Source of the DNA: Bosea sp. OAE506
Lineage (GTDB): Bacteria; Pseudomonadota; Alphaproteobacteria; Rhizobiales; Beijerinckiaceae
Direction: 5' to 3'
NCBI RefSeq assembly: GCF_040546595.1
Contig: NZ_JBEPOB010000001.1
Location: forward strand, 4,651,001-4,715,000
Length of the DNA: 64,000 nucleotides
A model generated the notes under the pieces. That model was not told where the DNA came from and did no database searches. It worked only from the letters and a program-made list of their open reading frames with translations. This document shows positions 43,800-52,464 of this stretch, piece after piece. The position numbers and the translations under genes were made by a program. Numbering within the stretch: position 1 is the first letter of the stretch; each line of letters opens with the position of its first letter.

Positions 43800-44804
43800 A
43801 TGGAATGGTATCTCCCCGTCATCTGGGCCGGCCTGATCGGCACCGCGGTGATGCTCTATGTCGTGCTCGACGGGTTCGACCTCGGCATCGCCATCCTGTT
43901 CCCGACCACGCGCGACGAGGGCGAGCGCGACCAGATGATGAACTCCGTCGCGCCGTTCTGGGACGGCAACGAGACCTGGCTGGTGCTGGGCGGCGGCGGG
44001 CTCTGGGTCGCCTTCCCCACCGCCTACGCCATCATCATGCCGGCCTTCTACCTGCCGGTGACGCTGATGCTGCTGGCGCTGATCTTCCGGGGCGTCGCCT
44101 TCGAATTCCGCTGGGTCGCCAAGCCCAAGCACAAGGTCTGGGACCTCGCCTTCTGGCTCGGCTCGACGGTGGCAGCCTTTTCACAGGGGCTGATCCTGGG
44201 CGGGATGATCCAGGGCATCACCGTGGTCGACCGGCAGTTCGCCGGCGGGCCCTTCGACTGGTTTACGCCGTTCACGCTGATGTGCGGGGCCGGCGTCGTC
44301 GTCGGCTATGCGCTGCTCGGCGCGACCTGGCTGATCTACAAGACCGAAGGCCGCGTGGCCGAGCGCGCCCGCTCGCAGGCGAAGGTCCTGCTGCTGGGAT
44401 TGCTGGCGTTTGCTTTGATCGTCTCGCTGTGGACGCCCTATGCCCATCCGCGCATTGCGGAGCGCTGGTTCACCTGGCGCAACATGGCGCTGCTCTGGCC
44501 GTTCCCAGTGCTAACGGCGCTGTGCGGCTTCCTCGCCTGGCGGCGCCTGCATGGCCGGCACGAGTTCACGCCGTTTGCGCTGACGATTGCGATCTTCGTG
44601 CTCTGCTTCCTGGGGCTCGCGATCTCGAACTACCCCTATCTGGTGCCGCCGGACCTGACGATCTGGGACGTCGCGGCAGCGCCCTCCTCGCATATCTTCG
44701 TGCTGATCGGCGTGACCTTCCTGCTGCCGATGATCCTGTTCTACACCGCCTTCGTGTACTGGACCTTCCGCGGCAAGGTGAAGGCCGACAGCGGCTATCA
44801 TTAG
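43800..44804 (+). CDS. cytochrome bd-type quinol oxidase subunit II (CioB/CydB)
   Basis: A 334-residue membrane subunit with about eight helices. The family motifs LDGFDLGIAILFP (residues 23-35) and FWDGNETWLVLGGGGLWVAFP (about 53-72) and a closing PYLVPPDLTIWDVAAAPSS (about 275-293) are intact. It follows subunit I by 13 bases with GGAGAGA as ribosome site, so they form an operon. It stabilises the haems of CioA. Confidence 0.96.
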   Translation: MEWYLPVIWAGLIGTAVMLYVVLDGFDLGIAILFPTTRDEGERDQMMNSVAPFWDGNETWLVLGGGGLWVAFPTAYAIIMPAFYLPVTLMLLALIFRGVAFEFRWVAKPKHKVWDLAFWLGSTVAAFSQGLILGGMIQGITVVDRQFAGGPFDWFTPFTLMCGAGVVVGYALLGATWLIYKTEGRVAERARSQAKVLLLGLLAFALIVSLWTPYAHPRIAERWFTWRNMALLWPFPVLTALCGFLAWRRLHGRHEFTPFALTIAIFVLCFLGLAISNYPYLVPPDLTIWDVAAAPSSHIFVLIGVTFLLPMILFYTAFVYWTFRGKVKADSGYH

Positions 44805-44899
44805 GTCCGGGAACCGCCGGGCGCCCCGGCGGTTCGATGGTGGCTTGAGTCCGGTGCGCTCTCCGTAGAGATTGCCGGCAGGCTTACGGGGACGACGCC

Positions 44900-45790
44900 A
44901 TGCAGTGGGAAGACTACCGCCAGTCCGAGAATGTCGAGGACCGGCGCGGCAGCGGCGGCGGCGATTTCGCAGGGCTGCCCGGCGGCCGCGGGGGCCTGGG
45001 CATCGGCACCATGGTCGTGCTCGGGCTGGTCGGCTGGGCGCTCGGCATCGACCCGCGCCTGCTGATCGGCGGGGCCGAACTCATCGGCGGCATCGGCGGA
45101 CGCCAGGCCCCGACGCAGGAATCGCGCCCGGCCTCGGGGCCACCCAAGGACGAGATGGGGCGCTTCGTTTCGGCCGTGCTGGCGCAGAACGAGGACGTCT
45201 GGACCAAGCTTCTGCCGCAGCAGGCCAACCGGCGCTACGAGCCGCCGCGGCTGGTGATCTTCGACCGTGTTTCGAGCTCGGCCTGCGGAACCGCCCAGTC
45301 GGCGATGGGGCCGTTCTATTGCCCGCCCGACAAGCGCGTCTATCTCGACCTCTCCTTCTTCCAGGAGATGCAGCGCAAGCTCGGCGGCGGTGGCGATTTC
45401 GCCTATGCCTATGTGATCGGCCACGAGGTCGGCCACCACATCCAGAACCTGCTGGGAATCCTGCCCAAGGCCAACCAGCTGCGCGAGCGCTCCTCGGAGC
45501 GCGAGGCCAATGCGATCTCGGTTCGCATCGAGCTTCAGGCCGATTGCTTTGCCGGCGTCTGGGCGCACAACATCCAGGCGATGGGGCGCATCGACCAGGG
45601 CGACATCGAGGAGGCCATGCGCACCGCCTCGGCCATCGGCGACGACATGCTGCAGAAGGCCTCGCGCGGGCAGGTGGTGCCGGATTCCTTCACGCACGGC
45701 TCCTCGGCCCAGCGCCAGCGCTGGTTCAGCACCGGCTTCCGCACCGGCTCGATGCAGGCCTGCGACACTTTCAAGCCCGCGCAGGTCTGA
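44900..45790 (+). CDS. neutral zinc metallopeptidase, YpfJ family
   Basis: A 296-residue protein of the zinc_peptidase (YpfJ) family. One membrane helix (about 36-60, LGIGTMVVLGLVGWALGI) anchors it, and the zinc site HEVGHHIQ (near 177) with the downstream ELQADCFAGVWAHN (near 213) gives His, His and Glu ligands. The catalytic domain faces the periplasm. Its substrate is not known. It follows cioB by 95 bases on the same strand but probably has its own promoter. Confidence 0.92.
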   Translation: MQWEDYRQSENVEDRRGSGGGDFAGLPGGRGGLGIGTMVVLGLVGWALGIDPRLLIGGAELIGGIGGRQAPTQESRPASGPPKDEMGRFVSAVLAQNEDVWTKLLPQQANRRYEPPRLVIFDRVSSSACGTAQSAMGPFYCPPDKRVYLDLSFFQEMQRKLGGGGDFAYAYVIGHEVGHHIQNLLGILPKANQLRERSSEREANAISVRIELQADCFAGVWAHNIQAMGRIDQGDIEEAMRTASAIGDDMLQKASRGQVVPDSFTHGSSAQRQRWFSTGFRTGSMQACDTFKPAQV

Positions 45791-45818
45791 CCGCCGAGCG
45801 TTGGCTCGCAGGTTTCGC

Positions 45819-46514
45819 TCAGGCGAAGCCGGCCTGCCTCCGCGCCGCTTTGCCGGCTGGACCGGTCAGCAGCGTCACCAGAGCCCGCGCCGGCTCCTCC
45901 CTCGGCGAGCCTGAAACCACCGCAGCGGTGTAGCGGGTCGACAGATCGAACCCCTTCGGCAGCACGGCGACGAGTTCGGCGCCCGGTGTCGCGACGATCT
46001 CCGTGACCTGGGTGCAGCCGATCGGCCGCGCCTCCGGCGCCTTGGCAAGCGCGGCCATGGCGGTCGCGCCATTCGGGGAAGTTCGCAGCCGGGCGGCGAC
46101 GATGTCGGCGATGCCGAGCCGGTCGAGCACAGCGGCGAAATGGATGCCGGCGGTCGCGAGCTTCGGATCCGGGAAGTAGATCGCGTCGGCGGTTAGCAAG
46201 GCCTGCCGCAAGGCGGCCTCGTCACCCACCGACGGCGCAGCATCACCGCCGCGAACCGCCACGGCGGTTTCGACCGCTCCGATATCGGCAACCGTCTCGG
46301 GCAGCACCGTGCCCTCGCGCGCCAGCTCGGCGATGATGGCGGCCGTCAGGATCACGACATCCGGCCGCTCGCCCTCCGCCAGCTTCGCACGCATCGCGCC
46401 GACCGCGCCGAAGGTGCCGGTGACGCCATGACCGCTGGCGTCGCGGAACTGCGGCTCGAGGGCGCGCACTAGGGCGTGGGCGGCGCCGCCGCTGAGAATG
46501 CTGATGTCGGGCAT
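45819..46514 (-). CDS. leaderless ModA-like substrate-binding protein
   Basis: A 231-residue protein with the type-2 periplasmic binding-protein fold: DISILSGGAAHALVRALEPQF, then VTGTFGAVGAMRAKLAEGERPDVVILTAAI, typical of molybdate/ModA-like proteins (described by place, residues 3-60). It has no signal peptide, so it should stay in the cytoplasm. It begins 3 bases after the stop of the molybdenum hydroxylase large subunit and ends its operon. A part in metal or cofactor delivery to that enzyme, or in sensing its substrate, is inference. Confidence 0.8.
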   Translation of the reverse strand: MPDISILSGGAAHALVRALEPQFRDASGHGVTGTFGAVGAMRAKLAEGERPDVVILTAAIIAELAREGTVLPETVADIGAVETAVAVRGGDAAPSVGDEAALRQALLTADAIYFPDPKLATAGIHFAAVLDRLGIADIVAARLRTSPNGATAMAALAKAPEARPIGCTQVTEIVATPGAELVAVLPKGFDLSTRYTAAVVSGSPREEPARALVTLLTGPAGKAARRQAGFA

Positions 46515-46517
46515 AGG

Positions 46518-48632
46518 CTACTCCATCGCCGCAATGATGCGGTCGCGCGTGATCGGCATCTGGCGCACCCTGACGCCCAGCGCCGCATGGACGGCGTTGG
46601 CGAGGGCGGCCGCGGTCGGCCCCTGCGCACATTCGCCGGCGCCGAGCGGCGGAAGGTCGGGCCGGGGCACGATCTCGACCGTCACCTCCGGGACCTCGCT
46701 GAAGCGCAGGATCGGGTAGGTTTCCCAGGAGGTGCTGGTCACCGCCTCGCGGCTGAAGGCGACCTCCTCCTTCAGCGTCCAGCTGGTCGCCTGCACGGCC
46801 CCGCCTTCGATCTGGTTGGCGACGCCGTCGGGGTTGATCGCCTCGCCGACATCGACCGCGATCCAGAGCTGCGTCGCGCGGGGCTCGGCCGCGAGGTCGA
46901 TCTCGGCCACGACTGCGCAATAGGCGCCGGTGTTCTTGTAGCGCGCGAAGGCAAGTCCGCGCCCCCTACCCTCCAGGACGGGTCCGCCCCCATCCGCCAT
47001 CGCGGCGGCGCGTTCCAGCACGGTGCGCGCACGCGCGTCGCCGAGATGGCGCAGGCGGAAGGCGAGCGGGTCCTCCCCCTGCTCATAGGCGAGCTCGTCC
47101 ATCATCGATTCGATGGCGAAGACATTGCCGAAGGCCCCGAGCGCGCGCATCGAGGACGTCCGCAGCGGCATGGTCAGCAGCCGGTTCTTGGCGATCCGCC
47201 AGGAGGGGAAGTCGTAGAGCGGCACGGCGTTGCGCTGGGCCCCGCCCCCGCCGGCCAGCGGCGGATCCTGAGAGATGTAGAGCGGGAACGGCTTTTCGAG
47301 ATCGAAGCTCGCCAGCAGGGCCGGACTGCCGGCGCGACCCGGGCGCGCGACATAGCCGTTGCTCCAGATCTCGTGGCTCCAGCCGGCGATGCGGCCGTCC
47401 TTCCCTACCTCGGCGGCGATCTCGATCGCCATCGCGGCCCCGAAGGGCGAGCGCGCCAGTTCGTCGGCGCGCGACCAGCGCAGGCGCACCGGGCGGCCGG
47501 GAACGGCGCGCGCCAGCAACGCAGCGTCGAGCGCGGCATCGTCGGCGCCGTTATGGCCGTAGCAGCCGGCGCCCTCGGCATGGGTGACGATGATCGCGTC
47601 CTCCGGCAGGCCGAAGACCAGGGCGAGATCCGCCCGCAGATTGAAGATGCCCTGGCTGTGGGTGACGACGCGAAGGCCATCCTCCGCCCAGGTGGCGATC
47701 GCGCAGGAAGGGCCGATCGAGGCATGGGCGAGATAGGGCTTCAGGTAGCGGCGCACCAGCCGGCGGGTCGAAGGCGATGGCTCCGGCCCATCACGGAGAT
47801 CGACGATGGACGCCTCCGCAGGCTCGCCTTGCAGCCAGGCGGAGAGGTCGTGCTGGTCCGGCAGCTCGAAACCACCGGTCCAGCGCGCCGCCGTGGCGAG
47901 GCTGACGAGGGCAGCCTCGGCCTGGACCTCGCTCTCGCAGACGAGGCCGAGGAAGCTGCCGTCCCGCACCCAAGCGACCAGCCCGTCGAGGCCGGCCAGC
48001 GCCGCCTCGTCCAGGCTTTCGAGCGTCGCGCCGGGGCGCGGCGCGCGCAGCACCCGGCCATGGAGCAGCCCGGCTTGGTCGAGATCGTGGATGAAGGGCC
48101 GGGTGCCGAAGACCTTGCCAGCGAGGTCGATGCGCGGAACCGGGCGGCCAGTCACGGTCCGGGCGCCAGGCGCTTTCGGCTGCACTGCCGGATCGGCGGG
48201 ACAGGCGAGCGAGACCTGCCCGGCCAGCTCCCAATAGCTCGTGGCGAGATTGCCGGGACCGGTGATGGCGCCGTCCTCGACCGAGAGCGCTTCCTGCGGC
48301 ACCGACAACAGTCGGGCGGCTTCCGCAAGAAAGAGCCCCCGGGTCTGCGCCGCTGCCAGCCGCACGGACAGGCCGCAATCGGAGACCGAGAGGCTACCCG
48401 AGGTGACGCCCTCATTGGGACTCGCCGCGGTATCGGCCGGCCGCAGGCGCACGCGCTCGACGGCGATGTCGAGTTCGTCGGCGCAGATCTGGGCGAGCGC
48501 GGTGAGGATGCCCTGGCCGATCTCGACCTTGCCGGGCGACAGCGTGACATGCCCCTCCGGCGAGACGGCCAGCCAGCGGTCGAGCCGCGGCGTTACCCGC
48601 AGCCCTGCGGGAAGGACGGTCGCGGCGCTCAT
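46518..48632 (-). CDS. molybdenum hydroxylase large subunit (IorB/xanthine dehydrogenase family)
   Basis: A 704-residue Mo-pterin subunit. The N-terminal domain WLAVSPEGHVTLSPGKVEIGQGILTALAQI (by place, residues about 20-49) and the later AEGAGCYGHNGADDAALDAALLA fit the isoquinoline 1-oxidoreductase (IorB)-type order. The conserved C-terminal Glu motif is present as LGAGECAQGP (near 670). No FAD subunit or cytochrome domain is present. Enzymes of this type hydroxylate N-heterocycles or aldehydes. Its start overlaps the stop of the 2Fe-2S subunit by 4 bases. Confidence 0.9.
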   Translation of the reverse strand: MSAATVLPAGLRVTPRLDRWLAVSPEGHVTLSPGKVEIGQGILTALAQICADELDIAVERVRLRPADTAASPNEGVTSGSLSVSDCGLSVRLAAAQTRGLFLAEAARLLSVPQEALSVEDGAITGPGNLATSYWELAGQVSLACPADPAVQPKAPGARTVTGRPVPRIDLAGKVFGTRPFIHDLDQAGLLHGRVLRAPRPGATLESLDEAALAGLDGLVAWVRDGSFLGLVCESEVQAEAALVSLATAARWTGGFELPDQHDLSAWLQGEPAEASIVDLRDGPEPSPSTRRLVRRYLKPYLAHASIGPSCAIATWAEDGLRVVTHSQGIFNLRADLALVFGLPEDAIIVTHAEGAGCYGHNGADDAALDAALLARAVPGRPVRLRWSRADELARSPFGAAMAIEIAAEVGKDGRIAGWSHEIWSNGYVARPGRAGSPALLASFDLEKPFPLYISQDPPLAGGGGAQRNAVPLYDFPSWRIAKNRLLTMPLRTSSMRALGAFGNVFAIESMMDELAYEQGEDPLAFRLRHLGDARARTVLERAAAMADGGGPVLEGRGRGLAFARYKNTGAYCAVVAEIDLAAEPRATQLWIAVDVGEAINPDGVANQIEGGAVQATSWTLKEEVAFSREAVTSTSWETYPILRFSEVPEVTVEIVPRPDLPPLGAGECAQGPTAAALANAVHAALGVRVRQMPITRDRIIAAME

Positions 48633-49108
48633 GCGGCGCGGTCCCTCATCGCGGCGGCGGCCCGACGGACAGCGCGCAGGATGCGGTTATGCGCGCCGCA
48701 GCGGCAGAGATTGGGATCGAGCGCGGCCCGGATTGCGGCATCGTCGGGATCGGGCGTGAGCGCCAGCAGGGCCGCGGCGCTGACGACGATGCCGGAGATG
48801 CAGTAGCCGCATTGCGCCGCCTGTTCGGCGATCAGCGCCGTCTGGACGGGATGGGGCGCTCCGGGCGAGCCGAGCCCTTCGAGCGTCACGACCTCGCGGC
48901 CCGCGACCGACCAGAGCGGCGTGTTGCAGGAGGCAACGGCATGCCCGTCGACGAGGACGCGGCAGGAGCCGCAAAGCCCCTCGCCGCAGCCGAAGCGCGC
49001 CGCCTTGAGGCCGAGCTCGCCGCGCAGGACGTCAAGCAGCATCGTCTCGGACGCGGCGGCCAGCGTCCGGCCCGTGCCGTTGACGGTCAGGCGCGTGCCG
49101 GCCTCCAT
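48629..49108 (-). CDS. molybdenum hydroxylase small subunit, 2[2Fe-2S]
   Basis: A 159-residue iron-sulfur subunit. The plant-type cluster ligands are in CGEGLCGSC (residues 41-49) with a fourth Cys near 61; the second cluster ligands are in QCGYC (near 100) and CRCG (near 134). It carries electrons from the Mo site to an acceptor. It overlaps the large subunit by 4 bases and follows the Bug protein gene by 4 bases (minus-strand order FAH, Bug, small, large, ModA-like). Confidence 0.93.
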   Translation of the reverse strand: MEAGTRLTVNGTGRTLAAASETMLLDVLRGELGLKAARFGCGEGLCGSCRVLVDGHAVASCNTPLWSVAGREVVTLEGLGSPGAPHPVQTALIAEQAAQCGYCISGIVVSAAALLALTPDPDDAAIRAALDPNLCRCGAHNRILRAVRRAAAAMRDRAA

Positions 49109-49112
49109 CGCC

Positions 49113-50081
49113 TCAGTTCACCTTGATGTTGGCGGTCTCGATGATCTTGGCCCATTTCGCGATGTCGGCCTTGATGAACTCGCCGAACTGGGCCGGGCTC
49201 ATATCCATGCCGAGCGTGCCCTGCTTCGCCCATTCGGCCTTCACCTCTGGCCGAGCCTGAGCCTTGCGGATTTCGGCGTTGAGCAGATCGACCACCGCCT
49301 GCGGCGTGCCGGCCGGGGCCATGAAGCCGAGCCAGATCGTCGCTTCGTAATCCTTCAGCCCCGCCTCGGCGGCGGTGGGCACGTCCGGCAGCAGCGCCGA
49401 GCGGGTGGCGCCGGTCGTGGCGAGCGCCCTCACCTGTCCGGCCGCGATGCTCGGCGCCATGGTGGTGACGGAGTCGATCATCATCTGGACATGGCCGCCG
49501 ATGACGTTGGTGCGCGCCTCGCCGCTGCCGCGATGGGGCACATGCACGATGTCGGTGCCGCTCAGCGCCTTGAAGCTCTCGCCGGCCAAATGATAGGGCG
49601 TGCCGACGCCCGAGGAGGCGTAGTTGAGCTGCTTCGGCTTGGCCTTGGCGAGTGCGATAAACTCCTGCAGCGTCTTCGCCTCGACCGAAGGATTGACCAC
49701 GATCACCAGATCGGCCGCGTTGACCGGCGCGACCGGCACCAGATCCTTGGTGAGGTTGTAGCCCTTGCTCGGGATCAGCGTCTCATTGGCGGTGTGGGTG
49801 TTGGACATCATCAGCAGGGTGTAGCCATCGGGCGTGGCGCGCGCGGCTTCCGTCGTGCCGATGACAGCGCCGGCACCCGGCTTGTTCTCGATCGTGAAGG
49901 GCTGTTTCAGCGCCTCCTGCAGTTGCTGGCCGACGGCCCTGGCGTAGATGTCGGCCGGGCCGCCCGCGCCGAAGGGCACGATCACCCGGACGCCGCGGCT
50001 GGGATAGGACTGGGCCATAGCGGAGGTCGCGAGTGCGGCCGACGCCAGAGCGGCGAGACAGAGAAGCTTGATCCTGGACAC
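49113..50081 (-). CDS. Bug-type substrate-binding protein (TctC family), orphan
   Basis: A 322-residue periplasmic protein. Signal peptide about 1-23 (ending SAMAQS), then the Bug opening YPSRGVRVIVPFGAGGPADI. The ligand loop PFTIENKPGAGAVIGT is typical. No tctA or tctB accompanies it, as is common for Bug proteins, which may borrow a distant permease or act as a sensor. Its place in the island suggests it binds the aromatic or heterocyclic substrate. Confidence 0.92.
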   Translation of the reverse strand: MSRIKLLCLAALASAALATSAMAQSYPSRGVRVIVPFGAGGPADIYARAVGQQLQEALKQPFTIENKPGAGAVIGTTEAARATPDGYTLLMMSNTHTANETLIPSKGYNLTKDLVPVAPVNAADLVIVVNPSVEAKTLQEFIALAKAKPKQLNYASSGVGTPYHLAGESFKALSGTDIVHVPHRGSGEARTNVIGGHVQMMIDSVTTMAPSIAAGQVRALATTGATRSALLPDVPTAAEAGLKDYEATIWLGFMAPAGTPQAVVDLLNAEIRKAQARPEVKAEWAKQGTLGMDMSPAQFGEFIKADIAKWAKIIETANIKVN

Positions 50082-50150
50082 CGTTTCCTCCTCCTGATGG
50101 GCCGCTTGGCGCGGCTTCCTTATGGGATTGTCGTGAACTGGCCCGGTCGG

Positions 50151-51038
50151 TCAGCCGACCGGGTTTTCGAGCGTGCCGATGCCGTCGATCTCGATGCGCA
50201 CGACATCGCCGGCCGCGAGGAACTTCGGCGGGTTGAAGCCGATGCCGACGCCGACGGGCGTGCCGGTGGCGATGATGTCGCCGGGCTCCAGCGTGATGTA
50301 GGCCGAGATCGTGCTGATCAGCGTCGGGATGTCGAAGATCAGGTCCGACACCGTCGCGTCCTGACGCAGCTCGTCATTGACCCAGGTACGCAGGCGCAGC
50401 GTGCGCGGATCGGGCACCTCGTCGGCCGTCAGCACGGCCGGGCCCATCGGGCAGAAGCCGTCGATGCCCTTGCCCAGCACCCATTGGCGGTGCTTGTGCT
50501 GGAGCTGGCGCGAGGTGACGTCGTTGACGATCGTGTAGCCGAAGACATGGCCGAGCGCGTCGGCGGCCGCGATTCCACGCCCGCCCTTGCCGATCACGAC
50601 GGCGAGTTCGCCCTCGTAGTCGACGGACTTCGTCGGATCGAGATGGCCGGGAATCGTCTCGCCCGGCCCGATCACCGCCGAGGGCGGCTTGGTGAAGACC
50701 ACCGGCGCTTGCGGCACGACATCCTTGGTGCTGGCATCGAAGCCGCTCTGGGCGAACTCCTTGGCGTGCTCGTGATAGTTCTTGCCGACGCAGAAGACAT
50801 TGCGCGCCGGCCGCGGAAAGGGCGCGCGCAGCGTCACCTCGGCGAGCGGCAGGGTCGGCGCCGCCTCGGCCAGGCCGGTCAGCCGGGCCGCAGCATCCGC
50901 CCCCAGCGCGCAGCAGGCCGCCATGGTGGCCGGCGCGCCCTCGAGCCCGGAGAGGTCGGCGATGCGATCACCGAGGATGATCCCGAGGCGGCCCTGTGCG
51001 GCCTGGTCCTGGCCTTGCGTGAAGATGGCGAGTTTCAT
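50151..51038 (-). CDS. fumarylacetoacetate hydrolase family protein
   Basis: A 295-residue FAH-fold enzyme. Metal ligands are expected in DYEGELAVVIGK (near 133) and the following conserved block is HVFGYTIVNDVTSRQLQHKH (near 155). ITLEPGDIIATGTPVGVG near residue 250 is the family C-terminal signature. Such enzymes cleave or hydrate ring-cleavage diketo acids or fumarylpyruvate. First gene of the five-gene leftward operon. A palindromic operator lies 106 bases upstream. Confidence 0.9.
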   Translation of the reverse strand: MKLAIFTQGQDQAAQGRLGIILGDRIADLSGLEGAPATMAACCALGADAAARLTGLAEAAPTLPLAEVTLRAPFPRPARNVFCVGKNYHEHAKEFAQSGFDASTKDVVPQAPVVFTKPPSAVIGPGETIPGHLDPTKSVDYEGELAVVIGKGGRGIAAADALGHVFGYTIVNDVTSRQLQHKHRQWVLGKGIDGFCPMGPAVLTADEVPDPRTLRLRTWVNDELRQDATVSDLIFDIPTLISTISAYITLEPGDIIATGTPVGVGIGFNPPKFLAAGDVVRIEIDGIGTLENPVG

Positions 51039-51106
51039 GAAGACGGCCCGATGCTGGCGCCCAGGTGGCGCGGATGTCCTACGGCTAGAGCAGCCCCCCT
51101 CAAGCT

Positions 51107-51157
51107 GTCAACCAATCAGGACGAAATCTCGCCAATCCGACGCATTGGTCAACCAAT
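51107..51157. promoter_or_regulatory. GntR operator before the catabolic operon
   Basis: A perfect palindrome ATTGGTCAACCAAT is at 51144-51157, with a half copy GTCAACCAAT at 51107-51116. The same palindrome, with one central change, precedes the adjacent GntR gene. FadR/PdhR-type regulators bind TGGT-Nx-ACCA sites. Confidence 0.75.
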
Positions 51158-51166
51158 AATGGAGGC

Positions 51167-51841
51167 TTACCGCCCCAGAAGATTGCTGCGCACCCTGTCG
51201 AGATGGCCGAGCAGCGCCTGTTCGGCAGCCTGCGCATCGCGCGCCTTGAGGGCCACGACGATGGCGTGGTGCTCGCGGCGATAATGGTCGCGACGCTCGG
51301 CGCTAAGGCTGCGGCGCTTCAGTTCGCCCCAGGCGGTCAGATCGCGCGCCCGGGTGATCATCGCATAGAGCTCGATGACGAGGCGGTTATGCGTGGATTT
51401 CGCGATCGCCTCGTGAAGCGCGGCGTCCCAATGCTCGAAGGTCTCGAAGTTCTCGGCCGCATCGCCCTGGCGGATGCATTCGTCGAACAGGGCGAAATCG
51501 TCCTGATTCGCGTTGATCGCGGCAAGCGGCGCCAGGCGCGGCTCGACCAGAAGGCGCGCCTCCATGATCTCGGCCGGGCTGGCCGCCGGGGGCTGAGGAT
51601 CGGCTGCGGCCGTCTCGGCAACCGGCTCTCGCACATAGGTGCCGCTGCCGACGACGCGCTTCACGATCCCCCCGCTCTCCAGCACCGCCAGCGCGTCGCG
51701 CACCGCCGAACGCGGCACGCCGAGTTCCTCCGACAGGGCGCGCTCGGTCGGCAGCCGCGAATGGGTGGGGTAGACACCGGAGCGGATGCCGCCCGCGATG
51801 TATTCCCGGACCGTCAGGGCGTGGCGCGTCGTCGTGCTCAT
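51167..51841 (-). CDS. GntR-family (FadR subfamily) transcriptional regulator
   Basis: A 224-residue regulator. The winged helix (residues about 8-75) has LPTERALSEELGVPRSAVRDAL, and the C-terminal FCD domain (about 88-215) is all helix with ligand-type His and Asp residues. It is transcribed in the same direction as the operon beginning at 51038, with matching 14-bp palindromes upstream of itself and of that operon. It likely represses both until a pathway intermediate binds. Confidence 0.92.
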   Translation of the reverse strand: MSTTTRHALTVREYIAGGIRSGVYPTHSRLPTERALSEELGVPRSAVRDALAVLESGGIVKRVVGSGTYVREPVAETAAADPQPPAASPAEIMEARLLVEPRLAPLAAINANQDDFALFDECIRQGDAAENFETFEHWDAALHEAIAKSTHNRLVIELYAMITRARDLTAWGELKRRSLSAERRDHYRREHHAIVVALKARDAQAAEQALLGHLDRVRSNLLGR

Positions 51842-51871
51842 CTCGGCATCGCTGCTGGTTCCTCCGCAGCG

Positions 51872-51885
51872 ATTGGTCTACCAAT
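51872..51885. promoter_or_regulatory. GntR operator before its own gene
   Basis: ATTGGTCTACCAAT, a palindrome except at the central pair-neighbour, 31 bases upstream of the gntR ATG. Near-identical to the site at 51144-51157, suggesting autoregulation. Confidence 0.75.
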
Positions 51886-51986
51886 CCCGCGGGCGAGCGC
51901 AATCCTTTTCGCGGACGCCGCCCGGCCGGAACCCGGTGGCGGGCCTTCGGTTGAGATGACGTCAGGATCCTCGGGAGATCGGTGCC

Positions 51987-52385
51987 ATGAGACTGTCGGG
52001 CGGCTGCAAATGCGGGAGCGTCCGGTACGAGGTCAGCGGCGAGCCGATCCGCACCGGGCTTTGCCACTGCGAGACCTGCCGGAAGGATTCCGGCTCCGCC
52101 TTCTCCTACTTCGGCATCTGGCCGCGCATGACGGTGACGCTGTCGGGCGAGCTGGGCAGCTGGCGCAGCCGTGCCGGGGAGGACCGCTTCTGCCCGCAAT
52201 GCGGTTCCTCGCTGTTCTGCTTCGACGAGGGGTCCGACGAGATCGAGATCAAGCTCGGCACACTGGACGGCGGGCCGAGCACGATCACGCCCGGCTACGA
52301 GCTCTGGACCATCCGCCGAGAGCACTGGTTGGCGCCGCTCGAGACGGCCGAGCAGCACGACCGGGATCGCCCCAAGCGATCGTGA
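51987..52385 (+). CDS. GFA family protein (glutathione-dependent formaldehyde-activating-like)
   Basis: A 132-residue zinc protein of the GFA fold. The three metal motifs are GGCKCGSVRY (residues 5-14), LCHCETCRKDSGSAFSY (about 25-41) and RFCPQCGSSLFCF (about 69-81). Members other than Gfa itself have undefined roles and bind two zincs. GGTGCC separates a weak ribosome site from the ATG. It is divergent from gntR. Confidence 0.93.
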   Translation: MRLSGGCKCGSVRYEVSGEPIRTGLCHCETCRKDSGSAFSYFGIWPRMTVTLSGELGSWRSRAGEDRFCPQCGSSLFCFDEGSDEIEIKLGTLDGGPSTITPGYELWTIRREHWLAPLETAEQHDRDRPKRS

Positions 52386-52464
52386 GCCGGCCGACCGCAC
52401 GAGGCCTCTTGTCAGAATCAGGGCTCCGTCCTCTAGGATGCGGCGCGGCTTCGGAGGTCGGGCG

